From Pirellulales bacterium (GTDB taxonomy: Bacteria; Planctomycetota; Planctomycetia; Pirellulales; JAEUIK01): a stretch of 64,000 bases of DNA. Positions 47,593-56,034 of this stretch are shown one piece after another (within the stretch, counting starts at the first letter, position 1; each line of letters starts with the position of its first letter). A model generated the notes under the pieces. That model saw only the letters and a list, made by a program, of their open reading frames with translations, did no database searches and was not told where the DNA came from. The position numbers and the translations under genes are program-made. The stretch covers positions 124,001 to 188,000 of the forward strand of contig JAIBBZ010000002.1 in assembly GCA_019694435.1 (NCBI GenBank), in the 5' to 3' direction.

Positions 47593-47988
47593 CTACCACA
47601 GTTCGCAGAGGACTTCGCCGCCGACGCCTTGACGCCGGGCTTCGCGATCGCTGATCACACCACTGCTGCTGCTGATGATCGAAATGCCCAGGCCGTTGAG
47701 CACCGGCCGGAGCTGCTTCGCCCCGTGGTACACGCGGCGGCCCGGAGTGCTGATGCGGCGAATGTGCCGGATCACGCGTTCCCCGTTGGGACCGTACTTG
47801 AGCGTGATCCGCAACTGGCTGGCCGGCTTCGAGTCGATCTCTTCGAAGTCCCAGATGTAGCCTTCGCGTTTGAGCACGTCGGCGACGCCCTTTTTCACCT
47901 TCGACAGGGGCATCTCGACGTACGGCAACTCGATCCGCACGGCGTTGCGGATACGGGTCAACATGTCGGCGATCGGATCGGTCATCAT
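47593..47988 (-). CDS. rpsH: Ribosomal protein S8
   Basis: 131 residues. DPIADMLTRIRNAVRIELPYVEMP at the start and ISIISSSSGVISDREARRQGVGGEVLCELW at the end. Two adjacent ATGs (47988, 47985); by family comparison the second may be used. 16S-binding primary protein; in other bacteria it also represses the spc operon. Confidence 0.97.
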   Translation of the reverse strand: MMTDPIADMLTRIRNAVRIELPYVEMPLSKVKKGVADVLKREGYIWDFEEIDSKPASQLRITLKYGPNGERVIRHIRRISTPGRRVYHGAKQLRPVLNGLGISIISSSSGVISDREARRQGVGGEVLCELW

Positions 47989-48039
47989 CTCGTGTCGTGC
48001 CTTCTTGCCAGTCGGACTCTGCTGCCAGCAGTTTTCGAT

Positions 48040-48225
48040 TTACCAGCTCGACTTCTTCACGCCCGGAATCACGCCCTGGTCGGCCATCTTGCGGAAACAA
48101 ATCCGGCAGATGCCAAACTTGCGGTACACGGCCCGCGGACGACCGCACAGCAGGCAGCGGCGCACCTTCCGGGACGAGAACTTGGGCTTCTCTTTCGCTT
48201 TGGCGATCTTCGACTTGCTGGCCAT
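48040..48225 (-). CDS. rpsZ: Ribosomal protein S14, zinc (type Z) form
   Basis: 61 residues. Short zinc form with Cys24, Cys27 (CLLC) and Cys40, Cys43 (CRIC) and the tail [11 protein letters not shown]. Between rplE and rpsH. Confidence 0.96.
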   Translation of the reverse strand: MASKSKIAKAKEKPKFSSRKVRRCLLCGRPRAVYRKFGICRICFRKMADQGVIPGVKKSSW

Positions 48226-48356
48226 GCCAATTCCTGTACGGGTGGGGTCGGGGTGCCGCGCGGCGGCGCGGGGGTTGAACGAGTCGTCAGTGTTTCAAAG
48301 CAGGGTTTCAAAGCGCTGGCGGCGAACGGTTTGCTGCTGCGGCGCTCTGCGGGTTC

Positions 48357-48983
48357 CTAGTTGTTGCTGTCCTCGGTCTTGAACGGAATCCCCAGGCCCC
48401 GCAACAGCTCGCGTGATTCGTCGTCGGTGCTGTTGCCGATCACCATGGTGATGTTCATGCCTTGCGTGCGCGTGTATTTGTCGGGATTCAGTTCGGGAAA
48501 CACGAGCTGCTCGGACAGGCCCATGCTGTAGTTGCCGTGGCCGTCGAAGGCGTCGGCGCTGACGCCGCGGAAGTCGCGCACCCGCGGCAGCGCGAGCGAG
48601 ATCAATCGGTCGAGGAACTCGTACATCCGCGCGCCGCGGAGCGTCACCTTGCAGCCGATCGGCATGTCTTCGCGGAGCTTGAAGTTCGAGATTGAATCGC
48701 GCGACTTGGTCACCAGCGGCTTCTGGCCCGAGATCTGCGTCATTGCCCCGACGGCCTCGTCGAGGTGCTTCTTCTCGGTGACGGCCGAACCGACACCCAT
48801 GTTGATCACGATCTTCTGCAGCTTGGGCAGCGCGTGGCGGTTGGTGCGCTGGAGCTGCTCGGCCATCTTGGGCAGCAACTCCTTGCGATACCGCTCCAAC
48901 AGGCGCGGCGTCGGCGGCGGGCCGGAGGGCTTTTCGGCTTCGTCTTTTCCGCCTTTGGCGGGGGCTTCTTTTTTCTTGCTCAT
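48357..48983 (-). CDS. rplE: Ribosomal protein L5
   Basis: 208 residues from ATG 48983. The first ~28 residues (MSKKKEAPAKGGKDEAEKPSG) are a charged extension; the L5 core starts at LLERYRKELLPKM and includes KIVINMGVG, GCKVTLRG, VRDFRGVSADAFDGHGNYSMGL and DESRELLRGLGIPF. Binds 5S rRNA in the 50S central protuberance. Confidence 0.96.
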   Translation of the reverse strand: MSKKKEAPAKGGKDEAEKPSGPPPTPRLLERYRKELLPKMAEQLQRTNRHALPKLQKIVINMGVGSAVTEKKHLDEAVGAMTQISGQKPLVTKSRDSISNFKLREDMPIGCKVTLRGARMYEFLDRLISLALPRVRDFRGVSADAFDGHGNYSMGLSEQLVFPELNPDKYTRTQGMNITMVIGNSTDDESRELLRGLGIPFKTEDSNN

Positions 48984-49087
48984 GGCCTGGGCGTCCGGAC
49001 GGTGCCGGACGAATCGCGACGGGGTTGACTGCTGGAAAAAGTCTTCGTGGTTACGTCGGGGCGGATGCCGTCTGCCTGCTTTGCTGC

Positions 49088-49438
49088 TTACTTCTTCTTG
49101 GCACGCGCGGCCTTCGGCGGCGAGAGCCGCCCGGCGCTGGCGCCGCATTTCTTGCAGAACCGATCCTTGCTGCCGTCGTCGAGGAACCGCGCGCCCAGCC
49201 GCGTGGGCTGGCCGCAGGCCGGGCAGACGAGCAGCACGTTGCTCGCGTCGATCGGCATTTCCTTGGCCAGGCGGCCGCCTTGCGGATTGCGCTGGCTGCG
49301 GCGGACATGCTTGTAGACGCGGTTCACGCCTTCGACGATCACCTTGCCCGCTTCTGGCAGCACAGTGAGCACCTTGGCGCGCTTGCTCTTGTCGGCGCCC
49401 GAAATCACTTCGACGATGTCATCTTTGCGAATACGCAT
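49088..49438 (-). CDS. rplX: Ribosomal protein L24 with zinc-ribbon tail
   Basis: 116 residues. The KOW start [24 protein letters not shown] is typical, but the C-terminal half adds CPAC (about 72-75) and CKKC (about 96-99), a four-cysteine zinc ribbon absent in E. coli L24. The ATG overlaps the rplN TGA (TGATG), so the two are translationally coupled. Confidence 0.95.
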   Translation of the reverse strand: MRIRKDDIVEVISGADKSKRAKVLTVLPEAGKVIVEGVNRVYKHVRRSQRNPQGGRLAKEMPIDASNVLLVCPACGQPTRLGARFLDDGSKDRFCKKCGASAGRLSPPKAARAKKK

Positions 49439-49806
49439 CACACCACCTCGGCCGCGAGGCTGACGATTTTCATGAAGTTCCGTTCACGCAGCTCGCGGGC
49501 CACGGCGCCGAAGATGCGCGTGCCGCGGGGATTCTTGTCGTTGTCGATCAGCACGATCGCGTTCTTGTCGAAGCGGACGTAGCTGCCGTCGTTGCGCCGG
49601 GTCGGCTTCTTGCAGCGGACGATGACGCCCTTGACGACGGCGCCCTTCTTCACGTCGCTGCCCGCCGTAACGGTCTTGACGCTGCAGACGACGATGTCGC
49701 CCAGGCCTGCCCAGCGCCGGCGCGAGCCGCCCAACACCTTGATGCACATCACCTCGCGGCAGCCGGTGTTGTCGGCCACGGTGAGTCTGGTTTGCATTTG
49801 GATCAT
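49438..49806 (-). CDS. rplN: Ribosomal protein L14
   Basis: 122 residues, the universal length. [61 protein letters not shown]. Overlaps rplX by one base of the stop/start pair. Confidence 0.98.
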   Translation of the reverse strand: MIQMQTRLTVADNTGCREVMCIKVLGGSRRRWAGLGDIVVCSVKTVTAGSDVKKGAVVKGVIVRCKKPTRRNDGSYVRFDKNAIVLIDNDKNPRGTRIFGAVARELRERNFMKIVSLAAEVV

Positions 49807-49920
49807 ACGGTCGTCACCTTCGCTGGCTGCCCGTCGCGGTGGCCGGGCTCAATCATTCGCTGGGGTTGTTGTCGTCGGGGAGTTGCTCGTGCCAGGCACG
49901 CGTGGTTTGCCGAACCAGGC

Positions 49921-50226
49921 TCAGGCCTCAGCGGCCTGCTGTTCGGCCTTGTGCGCGGCCCGCAAGGCGGCCAGGTCGACCGCCGTGCTCTTGCTGACCA
50001 CGCGGACCAGCTCCCAGTTCTTCAATTTCGACTTGGGCTGACATTCGCGGATCTCGACCGTATCGCCCTCGTGCGACTCGTTGTTCTCGTCGTGCACGTG
50101 GCACACGGTCTTGCGGCGCAGGATCTTGCCGTACTTCGGGTGCCGCACCAGCCGCGGGATCTCCACGCGCCGGGTCTTGGCCGCCTTGTCGCGGATGACT
50201 ACGCCGATCACTACTCGCTTGGGCAT
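49921..50226 (-). CDS. rpsQ: Ribosomal protein S17
   Basis: 101 residues. [29 protein letters not shown] with [33 protein letters not shown]. An alanine/glutamate-rich tail of about 15 residues extends beyond the usual end. Confidence 0.96.
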   Translation of the reverse strand: MPKRVVIGVVIRDKAAKTRRVEIPRLVRHPKYGKILRRKTVCHVHDENNESHEGDTVEIRECQPKSKLKNWELVRVVSKSTAVDLAALRAAHKAEQQAAEA

Positions 50227-50313
50227 GGCCCGATTCCTCGTTGGTCGCGCTGGTCGCGTGACGGTTGTCTGGCTGCGTGGTCTTGGGTTCAGGTTTGGTT
50301 GGTCGAAAGCCGC

Positions 50314-50529
50314 CTAGCTCGGCGAGCCCGGCTGCTTGGCCAGCTCACGCTCGGTCTGGATCGTCTTGATCCGGGCAATCAAGCGGCGATGCTTCTTCAT
50401 CTCACTGGGCACGTTGACCCGCTCGGTCTGCGACTTGAGCCGCAGCCGGAAGATCGACTCGGCAGCGTCCTTCAAGTTCAGCACGAGCTGCTCGTCGCTC
50501 ATCTGTCGCAGTTCAGAGGCCTTGCTCAT
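50314..50529 (-). CDS. rpmC: Ribosomal protein L29
   Basis: 71 residues, two-helix protein near the exit tunnel. MSKASELRQMSDEQLVLNLK and RLIARIKTIQTERE define the family. Confidence 0.94.
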   Translation of the reverse strand: MSKASELRQMSDEQLVLNLKDAAESIFRLRLKSQTERVNVPSEMKKHRRLIARIKTIQTERELAKQPGSPS

Positions 50530-50615
50530 CGGAATACCTGCATCGTTCTACGGCGGGCCAAAACGGTCTCGTGGGGGGCGGTGTTTCTTACTCGGGGGCG
50601 TCTTTCGTGGCGGGC

Positions 50616-51032
50616 CTACATCGGCCGGCGACGGATGAAACGCACCCGGACGGGCATCTTGTGCGCCAACCGGGCAAAGCACATCCGCGCCGCTTCTTCC
50701 GAAACGCCGCCGATCTCGAACAGCACGGTGCCGGGGCGAATCACGGCGGCCCAGAACTCGGGTTCGCCTTTGCCCTTACCCATGCGCGTTTCGAGCGGGA
50801 TCGAGGTGATCGGCTTGTGGGGGAACACCCGCACAAACAGTCGCCCTTCGGTGCGCAGATACTGCTGCGCCGCGATACGCCCGGCTTCGATGGTCTGCGC
50901 ACTGAGCCAACCCCCTTGGGTCGACTGCAGACCAAAGTCGCCGAAGACGACGCGATTACCGCGGGAGGCGTTACCTCTTATCCGCCCTCTTTGGCTTTTT
51001 CGGTGCTTGACCCTCTTGGGCATCAGCGCCAC
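50616..51032 (-). CDS. rplP: Ribosomal protein L16, overlapping the end of rpsC
   Basis: 138 residues. MPKRVKHRKSQRGRIRGNASRGN, RIAAQQYLRTEGRLFVRVFPHKPITSIPLETRMGKGKG (quoted in part). GTG start at 51032 with GAGGAG seven bases upstream; an ATG at 51023 is the alternative. Either start lies inside the rpsC tail, so the two genes share 53-62 bases in different frames. L16 helps shape the A-site of the 50S. Confidence 0.96.
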   Translation of the reverse strand: MALMPKRVKHRKSQRGRIRGNASRGNRVVFGDFGLQSTQGGWLSAQTIEAGRIAAQQYLRTEGRLFVRVFPHKPITSIPLETRMGKGKGEPEFWAAVIRPGTVLFEIGGVSEEAARMCFARLAHKMPVRVRFIRRRPM

Positions 51033-51675
51033 TGGTATTCTCCTCGTCTGCGAAGTACTCGCCCTGGTTGATCCACACCTGAATGCCGATGTGGCCCTGG
51101 GGAGTCATGGCCTCGTAAAAGCCGTAGTCGATCTTGGCCCGCAAGGTGGACAGCGGCATCGCGCCGGCGATCTGCTTTTCGCAGCGCGACATTTCGGCGC
51201 CGCCCAGGCGGCCCGACAACTGCACCTTGATGCCCTTGGCACCCGACTCCATCGATTGCTCGATGGCCCGTTTCATCGTGCGGCGAAAGCTGGCACGCTT
51301 CGACAACTGTTCGCCGATATCTTCGGCGACCAGTTGCGCCTGAATCTCCGGGCGGCCGATTTCTTCGATCTTGATGTTCACGCGGCGGCCGATCTGGTCC
51401 TGCAACTCGGCCTGCAGGGCTTCGACCGCCTGGCCTTTGCGGCCGATGATGATGCCCGGCCGCGCCGTGAACAGGATCACCTTCACCTCGTCCCGGGTCC
51501 GTTCGATTTCGACCTTGGGGATGCCGGCGTGGCGATACTTCTGCTTGATGTACCGGCGGAGCTTGAAGTCCTCGACGAGCAGCTCGGGGAACTCCTGCTT
51601 CGACGCATACCAGCGGCTCTTCCACCCTTCCATGATCCCGGTGCGAAAGCCGACTGGATTGACTTTTTGTCCCAT
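50971..51675 (-). CDS. rpsC: Ribosomal protein S3
   Basis: 234 residues. MGQKVNPVGFRTGIMEGWKS, the KH motif FTARPGIIIGRKGQAVEALQ and the S3 C-terminal domain ending GHIGIQVWINQGE. A polar tail of ~30 residues (EENTSGADAQEGQAPKKPKR) follows and is encoded over the start of rplP. S3 forms the mRNA entry site. Confidence 0.97.
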   Translation of the reverse strand: MGQKVNPVGFRTGIMEGWKSRWYASKQEFPELLVEDFKLRRYIKQKYRHAGIPKVEIERTRDEVKVILFTARPGIIIGRKGQAVEALQAELQDQIGRRVNIKIEEIGRPEIQAQLVAEDIGEQLSKRASFRRTMKRAIEQSMESGAKGIKVQLSGRLGGAEMSRCEKQIAGAMPLSTLRAKIDYGFYEAMTPQGHIGIQVWINQGEYFADEENTSGADAQEGQAPKKPKRADKR

Positions 51676-51784
51676 GACGATGATTCCCGAAGGATGCCTT
51701 GATTCGCGAAGGATGCTGCTGGGGCTCGAGGCTGTTTACGCTCGATGTGCGGGTGGAACCGTATTGGTACGCTGCGATCCTGGG

Positions 51785-52171
51785 TTATTCGTTGCCGGCG
51801 TCGCTGCCGGCCGCCACGGCGTCTGCCGCCGGCGCCGCATCGACCACGTCGAGCGCGACACGGATGTGCGCCATCCGCCGCTTGATCATGAACGCCATGC
51901 CGCGGGCCCGCGGACGAATCCGCTTGAACATCGGCGCGCCCTCGATGCGGCAATCGACGACGACCAGCCGCTTGACATTGGGGGCGCGGCGATCCTCGGC
52001 ATTGCCCAGGGCGCTCTTGATTACTTTTTCGAGCATCCGCGCGCCGCGCTGCGGCTGATAACGCAGCAGCACGAGCGCCTCGTCGGCCTGCTTGCCGCGG
52101 ACCAGGTTGGCCAACGGGCGCACCTTGCGGGCGCTGATGCGGGCAAAGCGGTGTGAGGCTTCGTAAGCCAT
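51785..52171 (-). CDS. rplV: Ribosomal protein L22
   Basis: 128 residues. ARISARKVRPLANLVRGKQADEAL, and the tunnel hairpin region APMFKRIRPRARGMAFMIKRRMAHI. Carries an alanine-rich tail (AAPAADAVAAGSDAGNE). Confidence 0.97.
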   Translation of the reverse strand: MAYEASHRFARISARKVRPLANLVRGKQADEALVLLRYQPQRGARMLEKVIKSALGNAEDRRAPNVKRLVVVDCRIEGAPMFKRIRPRARGMAFMIKRRMAHIRVALDVVDAAPAADAVAAGSDAGNE

Positions 52172-52198
52172 GATGCCGGTCCTGTCCTGTGCTAAGCG

Positions 52199-52471
52199 TT
52201 ACTTCTTCTGGCCCTTGCCGCCGTGGCCGCGGAACGTCCGGGTCGGCGAAAACTCGCCCAGCTTGTGCCCGACCATCTCTTCGGTCACGAACACTTTGAT
52301 GTGCTGCTTGCCGTTGTGGACCATAAACGTGTGGCCCACGAATTCCGGCACGATCGTGCAACGGCGGGCCCAGGTCTTGATCGGCTCCTTCGCGCGGCGG
52401 GCGTCCATCGCCTCGACCTTTGCGAACAGCTTCGGATCGACAAACGGGCCTTTTTTGAGTGAACGTCCCAT
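52199..52471 (-). CDS. rpsS: Ribosomal protein S19
   Basis: 90 residues. [67 protein letters not shown] (quoted in part). Head protein of the 30S. Confidence 0.98.
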   Translation of the reverse strand: MGRSLKKGPFVDPKLFAKVEAMDARRAKEPIKTWARRCTIVPEFVGHTFMVHNGKQHIKVFVTEEMVGHKLGEFSPTRTFRGHGGKGQKK

Positions 52472-52547
52472 GACAGTGGTTGCCTGGCTCTGTGGTTGGT
52501 CGGGCTCGGGGTCGAGCCTCCGCGAAGATTCGCGTTGTTGTTAGTTA

Positions 52548-53408
52548 TCAGGTATGCAGTTTCAGTTGGCCGTAGCGACGCGACCATCGCCGGCGAACGA
52601 TGGCCGAGTTCGACGGCTTGCGCGGCTTGCGCGTCGAGCCGCCCTTGGCGCTCTTGCCGGTGGGGCTCACCGGGTGGCGACCGCCCTTGGTGCGGCCTTC
52701 GCCACCACCGTGCGGATGGTCGATCGGGTTCATCGCGGTGCCGCGGACGAACGGGCGCCAGCCCTTCCAGCGGTTGCGACCCGCCTTGCCAACTTCGATG
52801 TTCATGTGGTCCGGGTTGCCGACCTGGCCGATCGTGGCCCGGCAGTTGGACGGGACACGGCGGATTTCACCGCTGGGCAGCGCGATCTGAGCCCAGTCGC
52901 CTTCGCGGGCATTGAGCGTGGCGCCGACGCCGGCCGAACGGCACAGCCGCCCACCCTGGCCCGGCTGCATCTCGATATTGTGGATCGTCGTGCCGGGCGG
53001 AATGTTCTTCAGCGGCAGCGCGTTGCCCACGGCGGGGGCCGCCTCGGGGCCGCTGACGATCGTCGCGCCGACTTCCAGGCCATTGGGGGCGAGGATGTAA
53101 CGCTTTTCGCCGTCGACATAGTGCAGCAAGGCGACGCGGCAGCTACGGTTGGGGTCGTACTGGATCGACGCCACCTTGGCCGGCACGTTGTCCTTGTTGC
53201 GGCGGAAGTCGATCACGCGATACATCCGCTTGTGCCCGCCGCCGCGGTGCCGGGCGGTGATCACCCCCTGATTATTGCGACCGCCCTTCTTGCGCTTGCG
53301 GACCAGCAGCGCCTTCGGCGTTTGCGCGCCGCCGGTCAATTCGGCGAAATCGCTCACACTCGCTCCACGGCGTCCGGGCGAGGTCGGCTTGTAGCGGCGA
53401 ATTCCCAC
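52548..53408 (-). CDS. rplB: Ribosomal protein L2
   Basis: 286 residues, GTG start at 53408 ([14 protein letters not shown]). Includes [13 protein letters not shown], the peptidyl-transferase-proximal [20 protein letters not shown] segment and a basic tail. Core 50S protein needed for peptidyl transfer. Confidence 0.98.
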   Translation of the reverse strand: MGIRRYKPTSPGRRGASVSDFAELTGGAQTPKALLVRKRKKGGRNNQGVITARHRGGGHKRMYRVIDFRRNKDNVPAKVASIQYDPNRSCRVALLHYVDGEKRYILAPNGLEVGATIVSGPEAAPAVGNALPLKNIPPGTTIHNIEMQPGQGGRLCRSAGVGATLNAREGDWAQIALPSGEIRRVPSNCRATIGQVGNPDHMNIEVGKAGRNRWKGWRPFVRGTAMNPIDHPHGGGEGRTKGGRHPVSPTGKSAKGGSTRKPRKPSNSAIVRRRWSRRYGQLKLHT

Positions 53409-53443
53409 GGTTGATGTCCTCTCGGCGACGGTGTGCTGGGCGA

Positions 53444-53770
53444 TTAGAAGAAGTCGATGCGATGCTCGGGATCGAGCTGCACGACGGCCTTCTTCCAGTC
53501 TTTGGTCAGCGTGGCGCGGAAGCGGCTGCGCCGCGGCTTGCCCTTGCGGTTTTGCGTCCGCACGGCAACGACCTTGACGTCAAACAGTTCTTCGACCGCG
53601 CGGCGAATGTCGATCTTCGTGGCCAACTTGTTGACCTCGAAGGCATAGGCGTTGTAACGGGTCGAACGGTGCATGCCCTTTTCCGTCACCAGCGGGCGCA
53701 GGATCACCTGGTAGGGCTCGAGACCCATCGAGGCGGCACTGGTGTCGGCAGGGGTTTCGGCGTCGGCCAT
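53444..53770 (-). CDS. rplW: Ribosomal protein L23
   Basis: 108 residues. [47 protein letters not shown] short polar N-terminal extension precedes the core. Docking site for SRP and trigger factor at the tunnel exit. Confidence 0.96.
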   Translation of the reverse strand: MADAETPADTSAASMGLEPYQVILRPLVTEKGMHRSTRYNAYAFEVNKLATKIDIRRAVEELFDVKVVAVRTQNRKGKPRRSRFRATLTKDWKKAVVQLDPEHRIDFF

Positions 53771-53776
53771 GGTGGA

Positions 53777-54487
53777 CTACTCCTGGGCTGGCTGCTGCGC
53801 GGCGGCGCGGCGGCGCTTGGGGCCTGCACTCTTGGCGGTGCCCCCGGTCGTCTTGGCCGTCTCGGCCAGGCGCGAACCGAGCGAGTCGAGCGCTGCCTTG
53901 GTCACGAGAAGTCGGCGCGGTAACAGCACGTTGAGCGCATTGAGCTCCCCGGCCGGCGAGACGCTGACCTTCGGAATGTTGCGGGCACTGCGCAAGACGT
54001 TTTGGTCGTACTCGGCCGTCGCCACCAGGACGCTCTGGCCATCGCACTTGAGCGCCTTGAGGATCTTGGCCATTTCTTTGGTGGTCGGCTTGTCGAAGGC
54101 CAGGGCGTCGATCACCGTGACCTGCTCGCCCTGCAGCTTCGAGGCGATCGCCATCCGCGTGGCCAACTGCAAGGCTTTGCGCGGCAGACGATACACCCAG
54201 TCGCGCGGGCGCTTCGCAAAGATGTGGCCGCCGCCGCGGCGCGTGCCGCTGCGCCGCGAACCGGCGCGGGCGTTGCCGGTGCCCTTCTGCCGGTAGAGCT
54301 TCTTGGTCGAACCTTCGACCTCACTACGGGTCTTGGTCTTGGCGGTGCCTTGGCGCTGGTTGGTTTGATACATGACCACCGCGTCGTGCAGCAGCTGCTT
54401 GTTGATGGGCAACTGGAGCACGGCCGGGTCGATCTCATAGCGACCGACTTCGGCACCCGTCTTGTCGTATACCGGTAAGCTCGACAT
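53777..54487 (-). CDS. rplD: Ribosomal protein L4
   Basis: 236 residues. QRQGTAKTKTRSEVEGSTKKLYRQKGTGNARAGSRRSGTRRGGG (tunnel loop, quoted in part) and VSVSPAGELNALNVLLPRRLLVTKAAL at the end, plus an Ala/Gln-rich tail. The gene ends six bases before rplW. In E. coli L4 represses the S10 operon; whether it does so here is unknown. Confidence 0.96.
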   Translation of the reverse strand: MSSLPVYDKTGAEVGRYEIDPAVLQLPINKQLLHDAVVMYQTNQRQGTAKTKTRSEVEGSTKKLYRQKGTGNARAGSRRSGTRRGGGHIFAKRPRDWVYRLPRKALQLATRMAIASKLQGEQVTVIDALAFDKPTTKEMAKILKALKCDGQSVLVATAEYDQNVLRSARNIPKVSVSPAGELNALNVLLPRRLLVTKAALDSLGSRLAETAKTTGGTAKSAGPKRRRAAAQQPAQE

Positions 54488-54567
54488 GGCAGTTCAGCTC
54501 GCAGGGCAAGTGGCCCGCCGGACGGCCGGCGGCCAGTGCAGGCGTTCCGTCTCTTGGTTTCTTCGAT

Positions 54568-55254
54568 CTACAGCATGTTGGTTTGGCGCACGACGACGTA
54601 GCCGCCGTTGGGGCCCGGCACCGCGCCCGAGACCAACAGCAGGTTGTTCTCGGCGTCGATCCGGACCAATCGCAGATTACGGGCCGTGACCCGCGCGTCA
54701 CCCAGGTGACCGGCCATCCGCCGTCCCCGGACGACGTGGCCGGGAAATTGGCTATTGCCGATCGAGCCGGGCAGACGGTGGACTTTCTTCACACCGTGCG
54801 TCGCTCGCTGGCCGCGATAGTTGTGGCGTTTCATCACACCGGCAAAGCCACGACCCTTCGAGGTGCTGGTGACGTCGACCCGGACGACTCCCTCGAATAC
54901 CGAGACGAGCACGCTGTCGCCGACCTTGGTTTCGCCGACGTTGCCGCGAATTTCGCGGACGAATCGCTGCGGTTCGCAGCCGGCCTTGGCGCCGGCTTCG
55001 ACACCGGCATTGGCCCGGGCCTTGGCCCGCTTGCTGTCGAGTGCGGCCACGTGTCCGCGCTCAGAGCGGCTGGCCAAACGGCGGGGCTTGTCGAGAAAAC
55101 CGAGCTGCAACGCCTCGTAGCCGTCGGTCTCGACCGTCTTGACCTGCAGAACCTTACAAGGCCCGACCTCGAGCACCGTCACAGGAATGACGTTGCCCGC
55201 TTCGTCGAAAATCTGAGTCATCCCGACCTTGCGGCCGAGTATTCCGGTAGCCAT
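54568..55254 (-). CDS. rplC: Ribosomal protein L3
   Basis: 228 residues from ATG 55254 (MATGILGRKVGMTQIFDEAGN). VTSTSKGRGFAGVMKRHNYRG, ATHGVKKVHRLPGSIG and MAGHLGDARVTARNL follow. 50S assembly-initiating protein. A 204-base gap without a gene separates it from rpsJ. Confidence 0.97.
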   Translation of the reverse strand: MATGILGRKVGMTQIFDEAGNVIPVTVLEVGPCKVLQVKTVETDGYEALQLGFLDKPRRLASRSERGHVAALDSKRAKARANAGVEAGAKAGCEPQRFVREIRGNVGETKVGDSVLVSVFEGVVRVDVTSTSKGRGFAGVMKRHNYRGQRATHGVKKVHRLPGSIGNSQFPGHVVRGRRMAGHLGDARVTARNLRLVRIDAENNLLLVSGAVPGPNGGYVVVRQTNML

Positions 55255-55458
55255 CGCTCTTATGCCTTGAGTTCTGTGGTCGCTTGTTGTGCCAGGAAGC
55301 ACGCGAATCGCTTTGATCGCGGTTTACCCGACCAACTTCCCTACCATGGGAACCGAGTCTCGAGGGTTGAGTTGGTTGCGTGTCGTGCGTTCGGCCGATC
55401 CGCTGGACGCCGAAACGATTGATATGTGCAGTATCGCTTTCCGCCGTTCGGGCGGCCT

Positions 55459-55788
55459 TTAGTGACGACTCGTCGCCTTGATCTTGATGTCCACGCCGGC
55501 CGGCAGGCTCAGCTTGTTCAGCGCCTCGATCGTCTTGGCCGTCGATTGGACGATGTCGATTAGACGCTTATGGGTTCGAATTTCGAACTGCTGCCGGGCC
55601 TTCTTGTCGATGTGCGGGCCCGAGAGCACCGTATAGCGCTCGATCCGCGTCGGCAGCGGGATCGGACCATGCACTTCCGAGCCGGTCCGCTTGGCCGTGT
55701 CGACGATTTCCGCCGCGCTCTGGTCGAGCACCGAATGGTCGTAGGCTTCCATCCGGATGCGAATGATTTCTTGGGTCTGTCCAGACAC
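55459..55788 (-). CDS. rpsJ: Ribosomal protein S10
   Basis: 109 residues, GTG start at 55788 with GGGAG upstream. [68 protein letters not shown] covers most of the family signature (beginning [15 protein letters not shown]). First gene of the S10-spc operon in this window. Confidence 0.98.
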   Translation of the reverse strand: MSGQTQEIIRIRMEAYDHSVLDQSAAEIVDTAKRTGSEVHGPIPLPTRIERYTVLSGPHIDKKARQQFEIRTHKRLIDIVQSTAKTIEALNKLSLPAGVDIKIKATSRH

Positions 55789-55948
55789 GAATCGCTCCCA
55801 CCGCGCGGCGCAGGGTTACCAACAATTTCAGTTCCGGCTGCGAGCCCGCGGACCGGACTTCCGGGGGGATTCCACGGTCCCCTTCCCCGAAAGCCTGGCA
55901 GGCTCGCCCCCTACAGACAGCGGTTTTCCGCCCCAGGGGGAACCGATG

Positions 55949-55977
55949 AGTCTATAGGTGTCGCCAAAAGGTGTCAA
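55949..55977 (-). promoter_or_regulatory. Promoter of the rpsJ (S10) operon
   Basis: Minus strand: perfect TTGACA at 55977-55972, 17-base spacer, TAGACT at 55954-55949. The predicted start near 55942 gives a ~155-base leader containing short GC-rich hairpins (for example GGGGA/TCCCC around 55865-55882). It lies just beyond the stop of the upstream glycosyltransferase-like gene. Confidence 0.7.
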
Positions 55978-56034
55978 TCGCCAATTTCCTCGGGGGTTTG
56001 ACCGCTTTTTGCGGCGACGCGCACCCCGTTGCCG

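Noticed and set aside
55570-55590. GGTTCGAAT resembling a tRNA T-loop
   Set aside because: It lies inside rpsJ and no acceptor or anticodon stem can be built around it; no tRNA or rRNA gene was seen in the window.
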